Origin: Pseudoalteromonas tunicata
GTDB taxonomy: Bacteria; Pseudomonadota; Gammaproteobacteria; Enterobacterales; Alteromonadaceae
Direction: 5' to 3'
Assembly: GCF_002310815.1 (NCBI RefSeq)
Contig: NZ_CP011032.1
Coordinates: forward strand, 3,140,001-3,204,000
DNA: 64,000 bases
In this document: in pieces, positions 1-9,760 of the stretch
Layout of the letters: each line of letters starts with the position of its first letter
Position numbering within the stretch: position 1 is the stretch's first letter
Notes under the pieces: generated by a model
Databases searched by the model: none
What the model saw: the letters and a program-made list of their open reading frames with translations, nothing else
What the model was told of the DNA's origin: nothing
Position numbers and translations under genes: made by a program

Positions 1-97
1 ACCTTGTTAGCCTTGAAACTCTCAGCTAGAGAGAAAGAACTTCGAAATTTACTTTTAATTCAATGTGTTGTTAAATCTCTTCTCCAGAATTGAGGTT
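1..97 (-). repeat. Partial copy of a MITE-like dispersed repeat
   Basis: Read on the minus strand, this stretch closely matches the first 97 bases or so of the complete element at 32215-32411. It starts with the same terminal motif AACCTCA, followed by an almost identical block containing CAACACATTGAATTAAAAG. The rest lies beyond the window edge. It is in the opposite orientation to the full copy. The match is seen directly; calling it a mobile miniature element is inference from the terminal inverted repeats of the full copy. Confidence 0.75.
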
Positions 98-138
98 AAC
101 TAATTTATTTTAACGCAAGGTTAAAATAAAAAACTATT

Positions 139-1242
139 TTATGGACATGAGCCAAGGAAACTAAACATAATCACTCCTGGGTGAAAACGATCGTAATAAT
201 GGTGCATACATTGTTGAGCACTCCCACCTGGAATACCACCTGTGGTAGTGCCAGATGAAATAAGTGATGAATTTCCAAATGAAGGAGCACCATTAGGTCC
301 ACCACCTACTAGAGATCCATTAGGGGCTATTATGGTTTTTGGGAAAATGTTATCTAACTCATCTGCTAAACATTTAGATATTGTACTAGCATCGCCACCA
401 AAATCTTTCAGGACATCCAATGGCGCACCATCTAATAACGTCCCAGATCCACTAATACCTACTTTAATTCTGCCATCTATAAGATCCAATTTATAGCCAA
501 TCTGATTAGGTAATACACTACTGTCATTTGTAAATTTCCAGATTGTTAATTTTGGTGAGATTATATTAACCCAGCTCCCAGTAGCACCAAATTGTCCAAG
601 ACCTATTGAAAACCCTGCACTGGTTATTTCTTGTCTCGTAACACTGTTTCTAAAGTCTACATTGTTATCGTATGCGAGTTGAGCTTGGATCTGAGCATGT
701 GCAATTTTGCTAGAATCGGTCATGTATTTTAAAGTTTGTACTGAGGGGTGACTTTTACACTCATCTGAAGAATATACACGATCTAATCCTAACAATCCTT
801 GGCTATTACTTATATTTTTTATAAAGCTGTCATGAAAAAGTGTGCTAGCAATATTATTTAAAGTATTGTAATTATTAACAATATTATTAAGCATAATATC
901 GACTTCACTCGGTAAATTATTAATATCAACTATGAAATTACTTAACTCATGAGCTGGAGATCCCTGATTTTCATGACCATTATAAAAGCCATAGCTAGTG
1001 CGAGTCCTTGCATTAAATATCACTATTTCATTTGTTGTCGAGTAACACTCTTGCTCATCAGGATGAAACGCTCCTGAACGGCATTGAATGATAGGCTCAA
1101 ATCCTTTGGCGATTTCAAATGCTTGGCTAGCACTACAGTTTTCACATATCTGTGCTTTATATTCCTTAGAAGCTGCATAGGCAGAATCTGCCTGTAACAA
1201 CATAACTAAAACAGTAGCCTTAAGAGCGAAAAGTACTTTCAT
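139..1242 (-). CDS. Secreted protein of unknown function
   Basis: I do not recognise this 367-residue protein. It begins with a clear Sec signal peptide: a Lys near the N-terminus, a hydrophobic core and a cleavage site after SAYA near residue 23. The mature part starts with a cysteine-rich segment (CENC near residues 33-36, then further Cys within 40 residues), which suggests disulfides in the periplasm or outside the cell. The middle is rich in Asn and Ile, and the last 60 residues are rich in Gly, Ser and Pro. No transmembrane segment follows the signal. The start is supported by GAGGT a few bases upstream of the ATG. It stands alone, between a MITE-like fragment and a REP-like palindrome, and its A+T-rich composition fits an accessory gene. 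Confidence 0.7.
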   Translation of the reverse strand: MKVLFALKATVLVMLLQADSAYAASKEYKAQICENCSASQAFEIAKGFEPIIQCRSGAFHPDEQECYSTTNEIVIFNARTRTSYGFYNGHENQGSPAHELSNFIVDINNLPSEVDIMLNNIVNNYNTLNNIASTLFHDSFIKNISNSQGLLGLDRVYSSDECKSHPSVQTLKYMTDSSKIAHAQIQAQLAYDNNVDFRNSVTRQEITSAGFSIGLGQFGATGSWVNIISPKLTIWKFTNDSSVLPNQIGYKLDLIDGRIKVGISGSGTLLDGAPLDVLKDFGGDASTISKCLADELDNIFPKTIIAPNGSLVGGGPNGAPSFGNSSLISSGTTTGGIPGGSAQQCMHHYYDRFHPGVIMFSFLGSCP

Positions 1243-1358
1243 TATTACCTCATCCTTGTATTGTAATGGGAACTTAATCTAGCATAGGCTAAAAAAAAAC
1301 AATAGGATAAAAACTCACCATAACTTATTAGATTCGAGGTATGTTAAATCTATAAAAA

Positions 1359-1403
1359 GCGTCCGAGCTGCGCTCGCCTTCGCAATCAGGCTTGCACCTA
1401 CGC
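1359..1403. repeat. REP-like G+C-rich imperfect palindrome
   Basis: This 45-base block is much richer in G+C than its A+T-rich surroundings. Its ends pair imperfectly (GCGT at the left, ACGC at the right), and it has an inner short hairpin CGAG-CTGCG-CTCG. It lies in a non-coding gap. Such isolated palindromes are typical of REP or BIME elements, but I see no second copy in this window, so the family assignment is inference. Confidence 0.35.
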
Positions 1404-1451
1404 AAAGCTTTAAATACTCGAAAATACAAAACCACTCCACATTTTTGTAAT

Positions 1452-1487
1452 AAAAAACCGCTTACATTGCTGCAAACGGTTTTTGCT
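1452..1487 (-). terminator. Intrinsic terminator of the chemoreceptor gene
   Basis: On the minus strand the transcript would fold AAAACCGTTTGCA against TGTAAGCGGTTTT with a GCAA tetraloop and two G-U wobbles, followed by a run of U. It lies about 40 bases past the chemoreceptor stop codon. Confidence 0.8.
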
Positions 1488-1523
1488 AAAAATAGCTTTA
1501 ATTTAAAAACTCAAACGCTGATG

Positions 1524-3509
1524 TTAAATTTTAAACTCAGCAATTAACCCTTCAAGTTGTTTCACTTTATTGCCAAGTGCAAGAGCTGTTTGCTCTGCTG
1601 ATGCAGTTTGACTGACTGAATCATTAGCAATGTCGCTTATACTGGTAATGTCGTGAGTGATTTCTTTTGTTACAGCGGTTTGCTCCTCGGCAGCACCTGC
1701 AATCGATTGGATCATGTCATTCACGATGGCCGCTAATCCTACAATTTGCTCTAGCGCGTCACCGGCCGCCTTGCTGTGCTCTACACCTTCAGATACCGCC
1801 TCGGTACCGCGATGCATGCGCGAAACGGCGGTTTCAGTTTCTTTTTGAATCGCAGTAATTGAATCCGATACTTCTTTGGTTGCTTTGGCAGTGCGCTCTG
1901 CAAGGCCACGAACTTCATCAGCCACAACCGCAAAACCACGCCCAGCCTCGCCAGCTCGCGCGGCTTCAATTGCAGCATTCAGTGCAAGTAAGTTGGTTTG
2001 TTCGGCAATCGAAGTGATGACACTAATCACTTGACCAATTTCAACACTACGATTACCTAAACTGCTGACAGTATTGGCAATTTCAGACATTAATTTTGCA
2101 ACTCTTTCTGAGCTTTGCACTGCATTACTCATGATCACACCGCCCTCTTTAGCCGCGCGCCCCGCTTCACTGGCTTGCTCCGCAGCCTCTTGAGTTTGCA
2201 TTGCAACATTATTAACCGTTGCGGTCATTTCCTCTGCAGCTGTAGCTATTTGATGAGATTTAAGTGCTTGTTCTTGGCTACCGGCATTAATTTGCTGACT
2301 TGCTACAGTCAGCGATTGGCTTGCACCGGCAACATCTCGAGACACCTTACTGATTTCACTAATTAAATGCTGAAGGGATGTTTGCATCACATTAATTGAT
2401 TTTGCCAGTTCACCAAGTTCATCATCTTGGGTCACATTAATAGCTGTTAAAGACAAATTCCCTTTTGCAATCGCCCCAGCTTGACCAGTTAATACATTAA
2501 GCCTTGTTGTAATACTGCTTGCTAGTTTCCATGCAATAAAAATCCCGATAATAATCGCCAAAAAGGTAGTTACAAATAAAGTATTAGTGGCACTGTTAAG
2601 CGTAACTTTTAAATTCGCCACTCCTAGTTTGGCTTCTCTAATTTCATCAGCCGATGCATCTTCAATTAAACTCTCAATCGGTTTTAAATAATCTTCAAAT
2701 GCTTTAAAAACCGCCAGCTGTGCTTTAGTTTTTGCAGCTGGAGTTAAAGTGGTAAAAATAGTTTCTGCATTTTTTAAAATGGTTTTTGATAAACCATCAA
2801 TTTGCTGATAAACATTTGGCTCTAAATGAGTACTTAACTGTGAGAGATACTGTTTAAATTCTTGCGAATCTTCTAAAAAATCACGCTGAGCGTTATCAAT
2901 ACCCGAAAGATATTTGCCTAAAAAAGTAAGCAAATCATCAGTCTCATCTTCTAGTTCAAGAATAAAACGCAACCGACTTATATTTTCAGAGCTTGCCGTT
3001 TCACTCACTAAATCAAGCGTTTTGATTTTTTGTTCTGTTAGCAGTTTTTTAAGCTCAATCCCAGTTTCAAAATAAGTTTGTTTATAAAGATTTTGTGCAC
3101 TTTGCTCTTTTTCAGATGAATAAACATTAAAAATATTTTGCTCTATTGCACGCGCATATTGCTCAATATTAGCCAAAGCTTTAGCTAATAGTTGACGCTG
3201 CTCTAAAGTACTCGATTCAAGCAGTACTAATTGACTGTGAAAGTCCTTAAATTCATTAAAATTAGCATTAAAATCCGCCTTAGCTCCAGGTTGGGCGAGG
3301 GTGAATGCCAACGCTGCGCTGTGCATATCACTCATTTCATCAAGCAGTTGTAAATATAATACCACCCCAGGCACATCATCATCTGCAACTTCTGTTGCCA
3401 TTAAGATTGAACTATGCTGCTTTTGCCATACCACAAAACTGGCAATAAACATTAAGAGTAATACAGCACTAAATGATAAAGATAAAACTCGACCAATTGT
3501 AAGTTTCAA
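1524..3509 (-). CDS. Methyl-accepting chemotaxis protein
   Basis: This is a membrane chemoreceptor that would signal through CheW and CheA to the flagellar motor or a related pathway. The 661 residues run in the usual order: N-terminal membrane segment (about 10-28), a mostly helical periplasmic sensor of about 280 residues, a second membrane segment (about 308-328), a HAMP domain, and a long coiled-coil cytoplasmic domain. The invariant hairpin tip is present ([19 protein letters not shown] and then [10 protein letters not shown]). The sensor looks like a four-helix bundle rather than a Cache domain, so the ligand cannot be inferred. The gene is monocistronic with its own terminator and no chemotaxis neighbours, as is common for orphan receptors in marine gammaproteobacteria. 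Confidence 0.95.
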   Translation of the reverse strand: MKLTIGRVLSLSFSAVLLLMFIASFVVWQKQHSSILMATEVADDDVPGVVLYLQLLDEMSDMHSAALAFTLAQPGAKADFNANFNEFKDFHSQLVLLESSTLEQRQLLAKALANIEQYARAIEQNIFNVYSSEKEQSAQNLYKQTYFETGIELKKLLTEQKIKTLDLVSETASSENISRLRFILELEDETDDLLTFLGKYLSGIDNAQRDFLEDSQEFKQYLSQLSTHLEPNVYQQIDGLSKTILKNAETIFTTLTPAAKTKAQLAVFKAFEDYLKPIESLIEDASADEIREAKLGVANLKVTLNSATNTLFVTTFLAIIIGIFIAWKLASSITTRLNVLTGQAGAIAKGNLSLTAINVTQDDELGELAKSINVMQTSLQHLISEISKVSRDVAGASQSLTVASQQINAGSQEQALKSHQIATAAEEMTATVNNVAMQTQEAAEQASEAGRAAKEGGVIMSNAVQSSERVAKLMSEIANTVSSLGNRSVEIGQVISVITSIAEQTNLLALNAAIEAARAGEAGRGFAVVADEVRGLAERTAKATKEVSDSITAIQKETETAVSRMHRGTEAVSEGVEHSKAAGDALEQIVGLAAIVNDMIQSIAGAAEEQTAVTKEITHDITSISDIANDSVSQTASAEQTALALGNKVKQLEGLIAEFKI

Positions 3510-3635
3510 AATATACCCGCCTTAAATTGCAAAAAAGCCTCTCGAAATAATCGATTTAGCCTATAAAATTATTATTTTTTCTTATTAAGATATAGATTAG
3601 AAAATTAGGATTAACACGCCCAAAGTACATAAATA

Positions 3636-3675
3636 AAAAACCCTGATTAAAATCATATTTAATCAGGGTTTTTAT
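3636..3675 (-). terminator. Intrinsic terminator (bidirectional shape)
   Basis: A long hairpin pairs AAAAACCCTGATTAAA with TTTAATCAGGGTTTTT around a short loop. A-runs and T-runs on both sides let it work in either direction. It sits just past the stop codon of the glutaredoxin-like gene. Confidence 0.85.
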
Positions 3676-3691
3676 TAGCCTTGCTAGGCAC

Positions 3692-4051
3692 TTAATCAAA
3701 ACGTTTGTTTAAGTAAGCAATAATATCGTTTGATTCATATAACCAAGTAACCTCTTGATTATCTTGAATTCTTAAACAAGGTACTTTTACTTTGCCACCT
3801 TGCTGTAATAAGCTATCGCGATGAGTTGCAACGTTTTTAGCATCACGCAGCTCTATCGTTAAGTTTTGACGCTTCATCGCACGGCGCACCTTGACACAAA
3901 AAGGGCAGGCTTTAAATTGATACAAAGCTAATTGTTTGGTTTGTTGGTCAACCATTTCTTGCTCGTGTGGTGCACGCTTTCGGGCTTTTGGCTGAAACAG
4001 AAAATCAAATAACAAAATTAAACGACCTAACAACCAACGGACAAGTTTCAT
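3692..4051 (-). CDS. Membrane-anchored glutaredoxin-like (GST N-terminal) protein
   Basis: A 119-residue thioredoxin-fold protein with the redox motif CPFC near residues 49-52, the cis-proline segment KVPCL near residue 90 and a terminal YESNDIIAYL that matches glutathione S-transferase N-terminal and glutaredoxin families. A hydrophobic N-terminal helix (about 5-20) followed by a basic patch suggests anchoring at the inner membrane with the redox domain in the cytoplasm. The likely role is glutathione-dependent thiol-disulfide exchange; the substrate is unknown. It is a single gene with a strong terminator. A GST without its C-terminal domain is the alternative name for the same fold. Confidence 0.85.
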   Translation of the reverse strand: MKLVRWLLGRLILLFDFLFQPKARKRAPHEQEMVDQQTKQLALYQFKACPFCVKVRRAMKRQNLTIELRDAKNVATHRDSLLQQGGKVKVPCLRIQDNQEVTWLYESNDIIAYLNKRFD

Positions 4052-4238
4052 AATGGGCTCCTAAACAAAAATAGGCGCGCACTTTACCATAGCCAAGGAT
4101 GACAAGTTAAGTATTTCAATCACACAACGAATCAAGCTGTTATCTGTGATCTCGTTAAAAAATGAGCTTACAAAATTAATCGTAAATATTCTCGAGCTAT
4201 TTGATCAACTTCTTATGTCTAATTATTCTTTTTATTAT

Positions 4239-5153
4239 TTAAAGTTCATCAGAATTTAGGCATTTTTGTGAAACCAATTGGCATAACCAGTCTTGGAAAA
4301 TTTTGACTCGCGGTGTAAGGTTTTTTCTACTCGGATACAACAAAGATAATTGCAACGGTAAGGGGCGATAATCAGACATAACCTCAATTAATGCACCACT
4401 TTCAATCAAATCAACAACATCAAATCTAGGAACTTGAATAATCCCCAATCCGGCAAGTGCTGCGGCAATATAAGCTTCTGCATTATAAACAGCAATATTA
4501 CTACCCATTATGATTTTTCGTATTTCACCATCAACACAATACTCCCAGCCCGCTGAGCTTGCCGCAACTGAGCTGCAATAATTAACAACTTTATGCTTTT
4601 GCAGATCTGCAAGTTCAATCGGTGTGCCATTGAGCACTAAATAGTTAGGACTTGCACAATTACATAAAGATAAATCACCTAGTTTTTTGCAAATCAATTC
4701 TGAATCTGTAAGTGGGCCAACACGTAAAACACAGTCAACTCCATCTGATACTAAATCAGTGTATTTATCGCTGGCGCCAAACTCTATTTCAAGATCTGGA
4801 TATTGAATTAAAAAATCAGGTAATGCAGGAATAACGATGCGCCGAGCAATTCGACTTGGGATATCGACTCGAATTCGCCCTTTTACTTTAACAGGATTAT
4901 TTAAAAACAACGTTTCTGCGGCATCAAACTGATCAACTAGGCTTCTTGCTAACTCAAAGTATTGTAAGCCATCATCTGTTGGTGACATGCTTCGAGTGGT
5001 TCTATGGAACAAGGATGTACCAAGTTTATTCTCTAACTCTTGGATAACAGTCGACACAGTGGAGCGTGGCTTATTAAGTACCAAAGCTGCTTTAGTAAAG
5101 TTGCCACTATCTACAACTTGTATAAATATTTTTAGTTGTTCAATTCTATCCAT
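4239..5153 (-). CDS. LysR-family transcriptional regulator
   Basis: The 304-residue protein has the LysR winged helix-turn-helix at the N-terminus (MDRIEQLKIFIQVVDSGNFT, then KPRSTVSTVIQELE) and a periplasmic-binding-like effector domain from about residue 90. It belongs to the large subgroup that begins MDR-x-x-LKIF (CrgA/DmlR-like). It is divergent from the SDR oxidoreductase gene at 5282 with about 130 bases between them. The classic LysR layout suggests that it controls that gene and itself. The effector is unknown. Confidence 0.92.
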   Translation of the reverse strand: MDRIEQLKIFIQVVDSGNFTKAALVLNKPRSTVSTVIQELENKLGTSLFHRTTRSMSPTDDGLQYFELARSLVDQFDAAETLFLNNPVKVKGRIRVDIPSRIARRIVIPALPDFLIQYPDLEIEFGASDKYTDLVSDGVDCVLRVGPLTDSELICKKLGDLSLCNCASPNYLVLNGTPIELADLQKHKVVNYCSSVAASSAGWEYCVDGEIRKIIMGSNIAVYNAEAYIAAALAGLGIIQVPRFDVVDLIESGALIEVMSDYRPLPLQLSLLYPSRKNLTPRVKIFQDWLCQLVSQKCLNSDEL

Positions 5154-5281
5154 TTATCGCCGTCTCACTATCGATTGTTCGAGTTTCCCGTTAAGTGCTG
5201 TCAGGTATTGATTATTTATCAGTCAAATAATGCCGTCTATATTAGAGACTCTGAAGTCAAACACCATAGTTCGAGGTAAAA

Positions 5282-6055
5282 ATGTCAATTAATACGATCA
5301 AAGATAAAGTTGTTGTAATTGCTGGCGGCGCAAAAAATTTAGGGGGGTTAATTGCTGAAGATTTTGCCAAGCAGGGTGCAAAAGCAATCGTTGTGCATTA
5401 CAACAGTTCATCAACACAAGCGAGTGCGGAAGTGACGGTAGCCAAAATAGAAGCTCTAGGAACAAAAGCAATTGCAATACAAGCAGATTTGACCTCAGCT
5501 GAAGCGAATAAACGATTATTTGAAGATACAATTAAGGCTTTTGGTCACCCTGACATCGCCATAAATACTGTTGGTAAGGTACTTAAAAAAGCCATAGTAG
5601 AAGTGAGCGAAGATGAATACGACCAGATGAGCGCGGTGAATGCTAAAGCTGCTTTTTTCTTTTTAAAAGAAGCCGGTAAAAATCTCAATGAAAATGGCAA
5701 AGTCTGTACCATAGTAACGTCGCTGTTAGGTGCCTTTACTCCTTTTTATGCAGCTTATGCTGGAATGAAAGCGCCAGTTGAGCATTTTACCCGTGCGGCA
5801 GCAAAAGAGTTTGGCGAGCGTGGTATTTCGGTTACAGCTATTGGCCCAGGTCCTATGGATACTCCTTTCTTTTATTCCGAGGAAGGCGCAGATGCTATTG
5901 CTTATCATAAAACGGCTGCAGCGCTTTCTGCATTTTCTAAAACGGGATTAACTGAAATTGAAGATATTGTTCCTTATATTCGTTTTGTGGTAACTGAAGG
6001 TTGGTGGATGACAGGCCAAACGATCCTCGTCAATGGCGGTTATACAACAAAATAG
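5282..6055 (+). CDS. SDR-family NAD(P)-dependent oxidoreductase
   Basis: This is a classical short-chain dehydrogenase of 257 residues. The N-terminal cofactor loop appears as GGAKNLGG near residues 15-22 instead of the textbook GxxxGxG. An Asn of the active-site tetrad lies in the AINTVGKV region. The catalytic set is Ser in VTSLLG and the pair Tyr-x-x-x-Lys in YAGMK. The PGPMDTPF segment after the catalytic helix is also typical. The substrate cannot be told. GAGGT lies a few bases before the ATG. The divergent LysR gene is its probable regulator. The gene ends at a strong hairpin shared with the convergent LTA-synthase-like gene. Confidence 0.9.
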   Translation: MSINTIKDKVVVIAGGAKNLGGLIAEDFAKQGAKAIVVHYNSSSTQASAEVTVAKIEALGTKAIAIQADLTSAEANKRLFEDTIKAFGHPDIAINTVGKVLKKAIVEVSEDEYDQMSAVNAKAAFFFLKEAGKNLNENGKVCTIVTSLLGAFTPFYAAYAGMKAPVEHFTRAAAKEFGERGISVTAIGPGPMDTPFFYSEEGADAIAYHKTAAALSAFSKTGLTEIEDIVPYIRFVVTEGWWMTGQTILVNGGYTTK

Positions 6056-6131
6056 TTAACTCAAATTTAGGGTAATAAAAGCAATTATAACTAGCGTATT
6101 ATAAAGTTTATGATTCGAATAGTTAGTTTAT

Positions 6132-6166
6132 AGTGGCAGTGCACGCTTTGCCTTTGCACTGCCACT
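6132..6166. terminator. Hairpin between convergent genes
   Basis: A perfect 12-base stem AGTGGCAGTGCA / TGCACTGCCACT with an 11-base loop lies between the convergent SDR and sulfatase genes. There is no long T-run, so terminator function is likely but not certain. Confidence 0.65.
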
Positions 6167-6189
6167 TATGCCAAATTATTAAGCCAAAT

Positions 6190-8181
6190 TTACTTTTTTG
6201 CCGAACCATTAATTAACATGTGCCAGGCCAATCCCATATAATTTTCATACTGCTTTATCGCATCAGATGTTATTAATTTTGATTCGTTACGAGCCTCAGT
6301 CAACAATTGTTGTTTATCTTTATCATTAACCTGATAAAACTCATATTGCTGGTTAAAATCACCACGCCAAAAATCATCGCCTTGACGTAACGTTTGAAAA
6401 CCTATCACCTTACGATCAGCTTGATACTCAATAAGTGAGTGTCCAAAGCTTAAATAATCAGAGCCTTGTGGTGCAAGTAAATCCATTAAAGTGGCGCCAA
6501 TATCAAGATGACTGGCAACTTGTTGTGTTGCAATCAGATTGCTTGGCAAATTTTTTCCATAAAGCAATAAAGGTACATGGGTCAGCTCGTATAAGTTCGG
6601 CTTGCCATGTAAATAACGCCGACTGTAATGATCTCCTGTCACTACAAACAAGGCATCTGGATATTGAGTTTGCATCCGCTTAACAAAGCGTCCGAGCATT
6701 TTATCTGAATACCATAAATGCCCTAGCACATAAGGGTCAAGTAGTTCATCATCAAGTGCCTGAATTGCACGAGGGTAATCTGATTGAGTTAAAAATGGAT
6801 AATCATATTGAGCCAGATCTAAATTAAATGGCCCATGATAACTACTTGATAAAATAACATTAAAACTATTTTCTTTCGCCTTTTTCGCGACTAAGTCAAA
6901 CAATTGACCATCATCAATACCCCATACACCACCACTGCCTATGCCACCTGCATCCACCGCTGAATAACTATTTTCAGCGCCTTGGCTTTTGACATATTGA
7001 CCAATATTTTGCCATGAAAGCAAACCACCATAAAAAAAGTTTGTTTGGTAATTAAGCCCCTTCATTTGTTCAAATATCGACAGCGGGCTTGTTGCTTTTG
7101 TAGTTGCAACTTTACTCATGTTCACCCCCGAATAAGGGATCCCAGACAAAATACTCGATAATGAGTTCATGGTACTAAATGCCGCAGGCAATACATTATC
7201 AAGATATATGCCCTGCTTACTAAGCTGTTTAAACTCATTATTCAGATTTAAGTCAGCATATTTTTGCTGCAAGGGCCAAGCGTCATAACTTTCCATCACA
7301 ATTAAAAATACTTGCGAAGGTTTTGCAATATAAGGCCCTGTCGCGGTTTTTTCTAAAAAATTAAATGGTTCGGCTAATAATTGGGCATCAACCTGATAAG
7401 GGTTTTGACCCGATACGCCATCACTTTGTAATGCGTAATAATCCTTTAGCGCATATATAAGACTACGAAATGGATTGATGATTAAATCATTAAAAAAGGG
7501 ATCGGGTGTCACACTTGACCACTTGCGCATGACAGGGCGAGATTCAAACGAGCCTCTAACCGCACAGGTTGCCAGTACTACAATTAAAAATACTAAAACA
7601 ATACGATAACCGATGCGTTGAGTGAAGAGCTTATCAAGCAAACGAAGCGGATGGCGCTCTATTACACGGTATAAGCGGTGACTCATAAACAACAATATCA
7701 CTAGGGTTAAGATACTTCCCCAAGGTTTATATTGCATGATGGCGGTCTTTGCGATTGCAAGTTTATCGTCGTACAAGCCTTCAAACATAAAATAATTAAA
7801 TTGACGGCCATACTCTGAAATATACGTGATGCTGATCACGCAAAGTAAAATTGAACAACTAAAAAACACATAAGCAGTTATTTTTCTAATTTGTGCCACA
7901 TAACGCTGTAACCGAATTGGCTGCAGCGCACAATTGGCAAGAAAAGGAATAACAAAAAAAATACCACTGGCAGCAGAATCAAACGCAAAACTAGTTTTTA
8001 AACCATCAATAATTGCTTGTGTACTTAATAGCTCTGAAAGTTGAGTATGAAAATACAATAAATAAAAAATGCGAAAACCCATAAATAACAAAGTTCCCGC
8101 CAACCACAAAAGCGTAATACGCCAACTCTCTTTAACAAACATCATCCAACGACTTGAATGCGGTGCTGCGTAATCCATCAC
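6190..8181 (-). CDS. LTA synthase-like membrane sulfatase/phosphoglycerol transferase
   Basis: A 663-residue inner-membrane protein with about five N-terminal membrane segments (to about residue 205) and a large periplasmic alkaline-phosphatase-superfamily domain. Metal and nucleophile residues expected for LTA synthase and OpgB relatives are visible: Glu297 in LIVMESYDAW, a Thr nucleophile near 337 in AAFSTMNSLSS, and the late VTGDHYSR metal site. In Gram-negative bacteria such enzymes move phosphoglycerol or similar groups from phospholipids to periplasmic glucans or other glycans; the acceptor here is not evident. The length agrees with the family. The gene is single, with an A+T-rich upstream region and no clear partner. 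Confidence 0.88.
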   Translation of the reverse strand: MMDYAAPHSSRWMMFVKESWRITLLWLAGTLLFMGFRIFYLLYFHTQLSELLSTQAIIDGLKTSFAFDSAASGIFFVIPFLANCALQPIRLQRYVAQIRKITAYVFFSCSILLCVISITYISEYGRQFNYFMFEGLYDDKLAIAKTAIMQYKPWGSILTLVILLFMSHRLYRVIERHPLRLLDKLFTQRIGYRIVLVFLIVVLATCAVRGSFESRPVMRKWSSVTPDPFFNDLIINPFRSLIYALKDYYALQSDGVSGQNPYQVDAQLLAEPFNFLEKTATGPYIAKPSQVFLIVMESYDAWPLQQKYADLNLNNEFKQLSKQGIYLDNVLPAAFSTMNSLSSILSGIPYSGVNMSKVATTKATSPLSIFEQMKGLNYQTNFFYGGLLSWQNIGQYVKSQGAENSYSAVDAGGIGSGGVWGIDDGQLFDLVAKKAKENSFNVILSSSYHGPFNLDLAQYDYPFLTQSDYPRAIQALDDELLDPYVLGHLWYSDKMLGRFVKRMQTQYPDALFVVTGDHYSRRYLHGKPNLYELTHVPLLLYGKNLPSNLIATQQVASHLDIGATLMDLLAPQGSDYLSFGHSLIEYQADRKVIGFQTLRQGDDFWRGDFNQQYEFYQVNDKDKQQLLTEARNESKLITSDAIKQYENYMGLAWHMLINGSAKK

Positions 8182-8384
8182 AGATTAAGTTCCGATATAA
8201 GTACAAAAACAGGGCGAAGAGTGTAGCTAGGTAGGTACAGATAATCTGTAAAAAAGTGTCATAAATTTGTAATTGAATAAGTCAATAACCCAACGATTTT
8301 CTACATTTAACCAAAAACAAACAAAATGATGTAAATAAAGCGTAACAACTAATAGAAATAAACAATAACAACAATTTTAAGCAA
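8182..8384. other. A+T-rich intergenic stretch
   Basis: This is the upstream region of the minus-strand sulfatase gene. It is strongly A+T-rich and should hold that gene's promoter, but I cannot assign boxes with confidence. No RNA gene or open frame of note is visible. Confidence 0.4.
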
Positions 8385-8479
8385 CAAAAAATATAAAAAT
8401 GGGTTAAATCGACAATCAATTTAACCCATCAATCGGACATCATTTAACCAGAGGTGTAAACCAATTACGCCTTTGGTTA
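8385..8479 (-). terminator. Double hairpin terminator of proBA
   Basis: Downstream of proA on the minus strand lie two hairpins. The first (8445-8479) pairs TTACGCCTTTGGTTA with TAACCAGAGGTGTAA through two wobbles. The second (8401-8427) pairs GGGTTAAAT with ATTTAACCC and is followed on the minus strand by ATTTTTATATTTTTT. The second has the full intrinsic-terminator form. Confidence 0.75.
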
Positions 8480-8487
8480 AGCGCGGT

Positions 8488-9729
8488 TTAGCTACGAATT
8501 AAACCATCACCAATGCCAATCCATTTGTAGGTTGTAAGTGCGTCAAGTCCCATTGGGCCACGAGCATGCAGTTTTTGGGTTGAGACCGCAACTTCTGCAC
8601 CTAAACCAAATTGGGCACCATCGGTGAAACGCGTGCTGGCATTAACATACACGGCAGCCGAGTTTACTTGGGCAACAAATTGATCGGCACTTTTAAGGCT
8701 TTGCGTTAAAATGCCATCGGAATGACCACTCGAATGCGCTCGAATATGACTCACGGCCTTGCTTAAATCGTCGACCACTTTTATACCCAAGGTTAAACTT
8801 AACCATTCGGTATCAAAATCACTAGCCTGCGCCACTTGGCAGGTTGCATTTATGGCTACGCTCTGTGGGCAACCTCTAAAACTAACCCCATCTGCAGCAA
8901 GTGCTGGCACTAAACGATTAATAAATTCATAGGCAATGCTTTGATGAATTAATACTGTATCAAGGGCATTACACACGCTTGGCCGCTGCACTTTTGCATT
9001 ACGAATAACCGCAATCGCTTTTTCAACATCGGCCGACTCATCAACAAACAAATGACAAATACCAATCCCTCCGGTAATCACGGGAATGGTACTGTGCTCA
9101 ACACATACTTGCTGTAAGGTTTGCCCACCTCGGGGAATGATCATATCAATGTATTTATCGAGTTTAAGCAATTGGTAAATCAAGGCGCGATCGGGATCTG
9201 CGATTAATTGCACCGCTTGAGCATTAATTCCCACCTCTACCAATGCTGTTTGAATAAGCTTAACTAATAAAATATTGGAGTTTAGGGTTTCTTTTCCACC
9301 CCTTAAAATGGCTGCATTGCCAGTTTTTAAGGCTAAACAAGCAATATCTATGGTGACATTAGGTCGCGCTTCATAAATAACACCAATTACACCAAGTGGT
9401 ACTGTGCGTTTTTTTAAAAATAAACCGCTTTCTAATTGTTTACCTTGGTATTCTTCACCAATCGGATCACTGAGCGCGATTAATTGTTCTATATCTTGGC
9501 ACATTCCCGCCAATCGCTCTGCGGTTAACAATAAACGGTCGAGTAGCGCATCGGTTAAGCCTGCTTCTTTACCCGCTGCAATATCTAATTGATTAGCCGC
9601 CAAAATAGCGCTTTGATGCTGTACCAACTGATTAATAATGGCTTTTAAAGCCTGATTTTTACTACGACTTGAAAGTGTAGCCAATTGATAACTCGCAATT
9701 TGTGCATCTTGAGCAAGTTGTTCTAGCAT
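8488..9729 (-). CDS. proA: Gamma-glutamyl phosphate reductase
   Basis: ProA catalyses the NADPH-dependent reduction of gamma-glutamyl phosphate to glutamate semialdehyde, the second step of proline synthesis in the cytoplasm. The 413-residue length is normal. Family landmarks are [27 protein letters not shown], the catalytic cysteine in [11 protein letters not shown] and the C-terminal [18 protein letters not shown]. It follows proB by 31 bases on the same strand, and AGGA lies before its ATG, so the two are an operon. In this window proline is both made (proBA) and degraded (putA near 52 kb). Confidence 0.97.
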   Translation of the reverse strand: MLEQLAQDAQIASYQLATLSSRSKNQALKAIINQLVQHQSAILAANQLDIAAGKEAGLTDALLDRLLLTAERLAGMCQDIEQLIALSDPIGEEYQGKQLESGLFLKKRTVPLGVIGVIYEARPNVTIDIACLALKTGNAAILRGGKETLNSNILLVKLIQTALVEVGINAQAVQLIADPDRALIYQLLKLDKYIDMIIPRGGQTLQQVCVEHSTIPVITGGIGICHLFVDESADVEKAIAVIRNAKVQRPSVCNALDTVLIHQSIAYEFINRLVPALAADGVSFRGCPQSVAINATCQVAQASDFDTEWLSLTLGIKVVDDLSKAVSHIRAHSSGHSDGILTQSLKSADQFVAQVNSAAVYVNASTRFTDGAQFGLGAEVAVSTQKLHARGPMGLDALTTYKWIGIGDGLIRS

Positions 9730-9760
9730 AATTATTCCTGTATTTCGTCAATGGCAAGCA

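Noticed and set aside
242..496. Plus-strand frame of 84 codons inside the first gene
   Set aside because: Antisense shadow of the secreted-protein gene, with no ribosome-binding site or family resemblance.
8250..8282. TGTCATA-like 7-mers upstream of the LTA-synthase-like gene
   Set aside because: Only one repeat is a good PhoB unit, and the orientation is opposite to that expected for the minus-strand gene.
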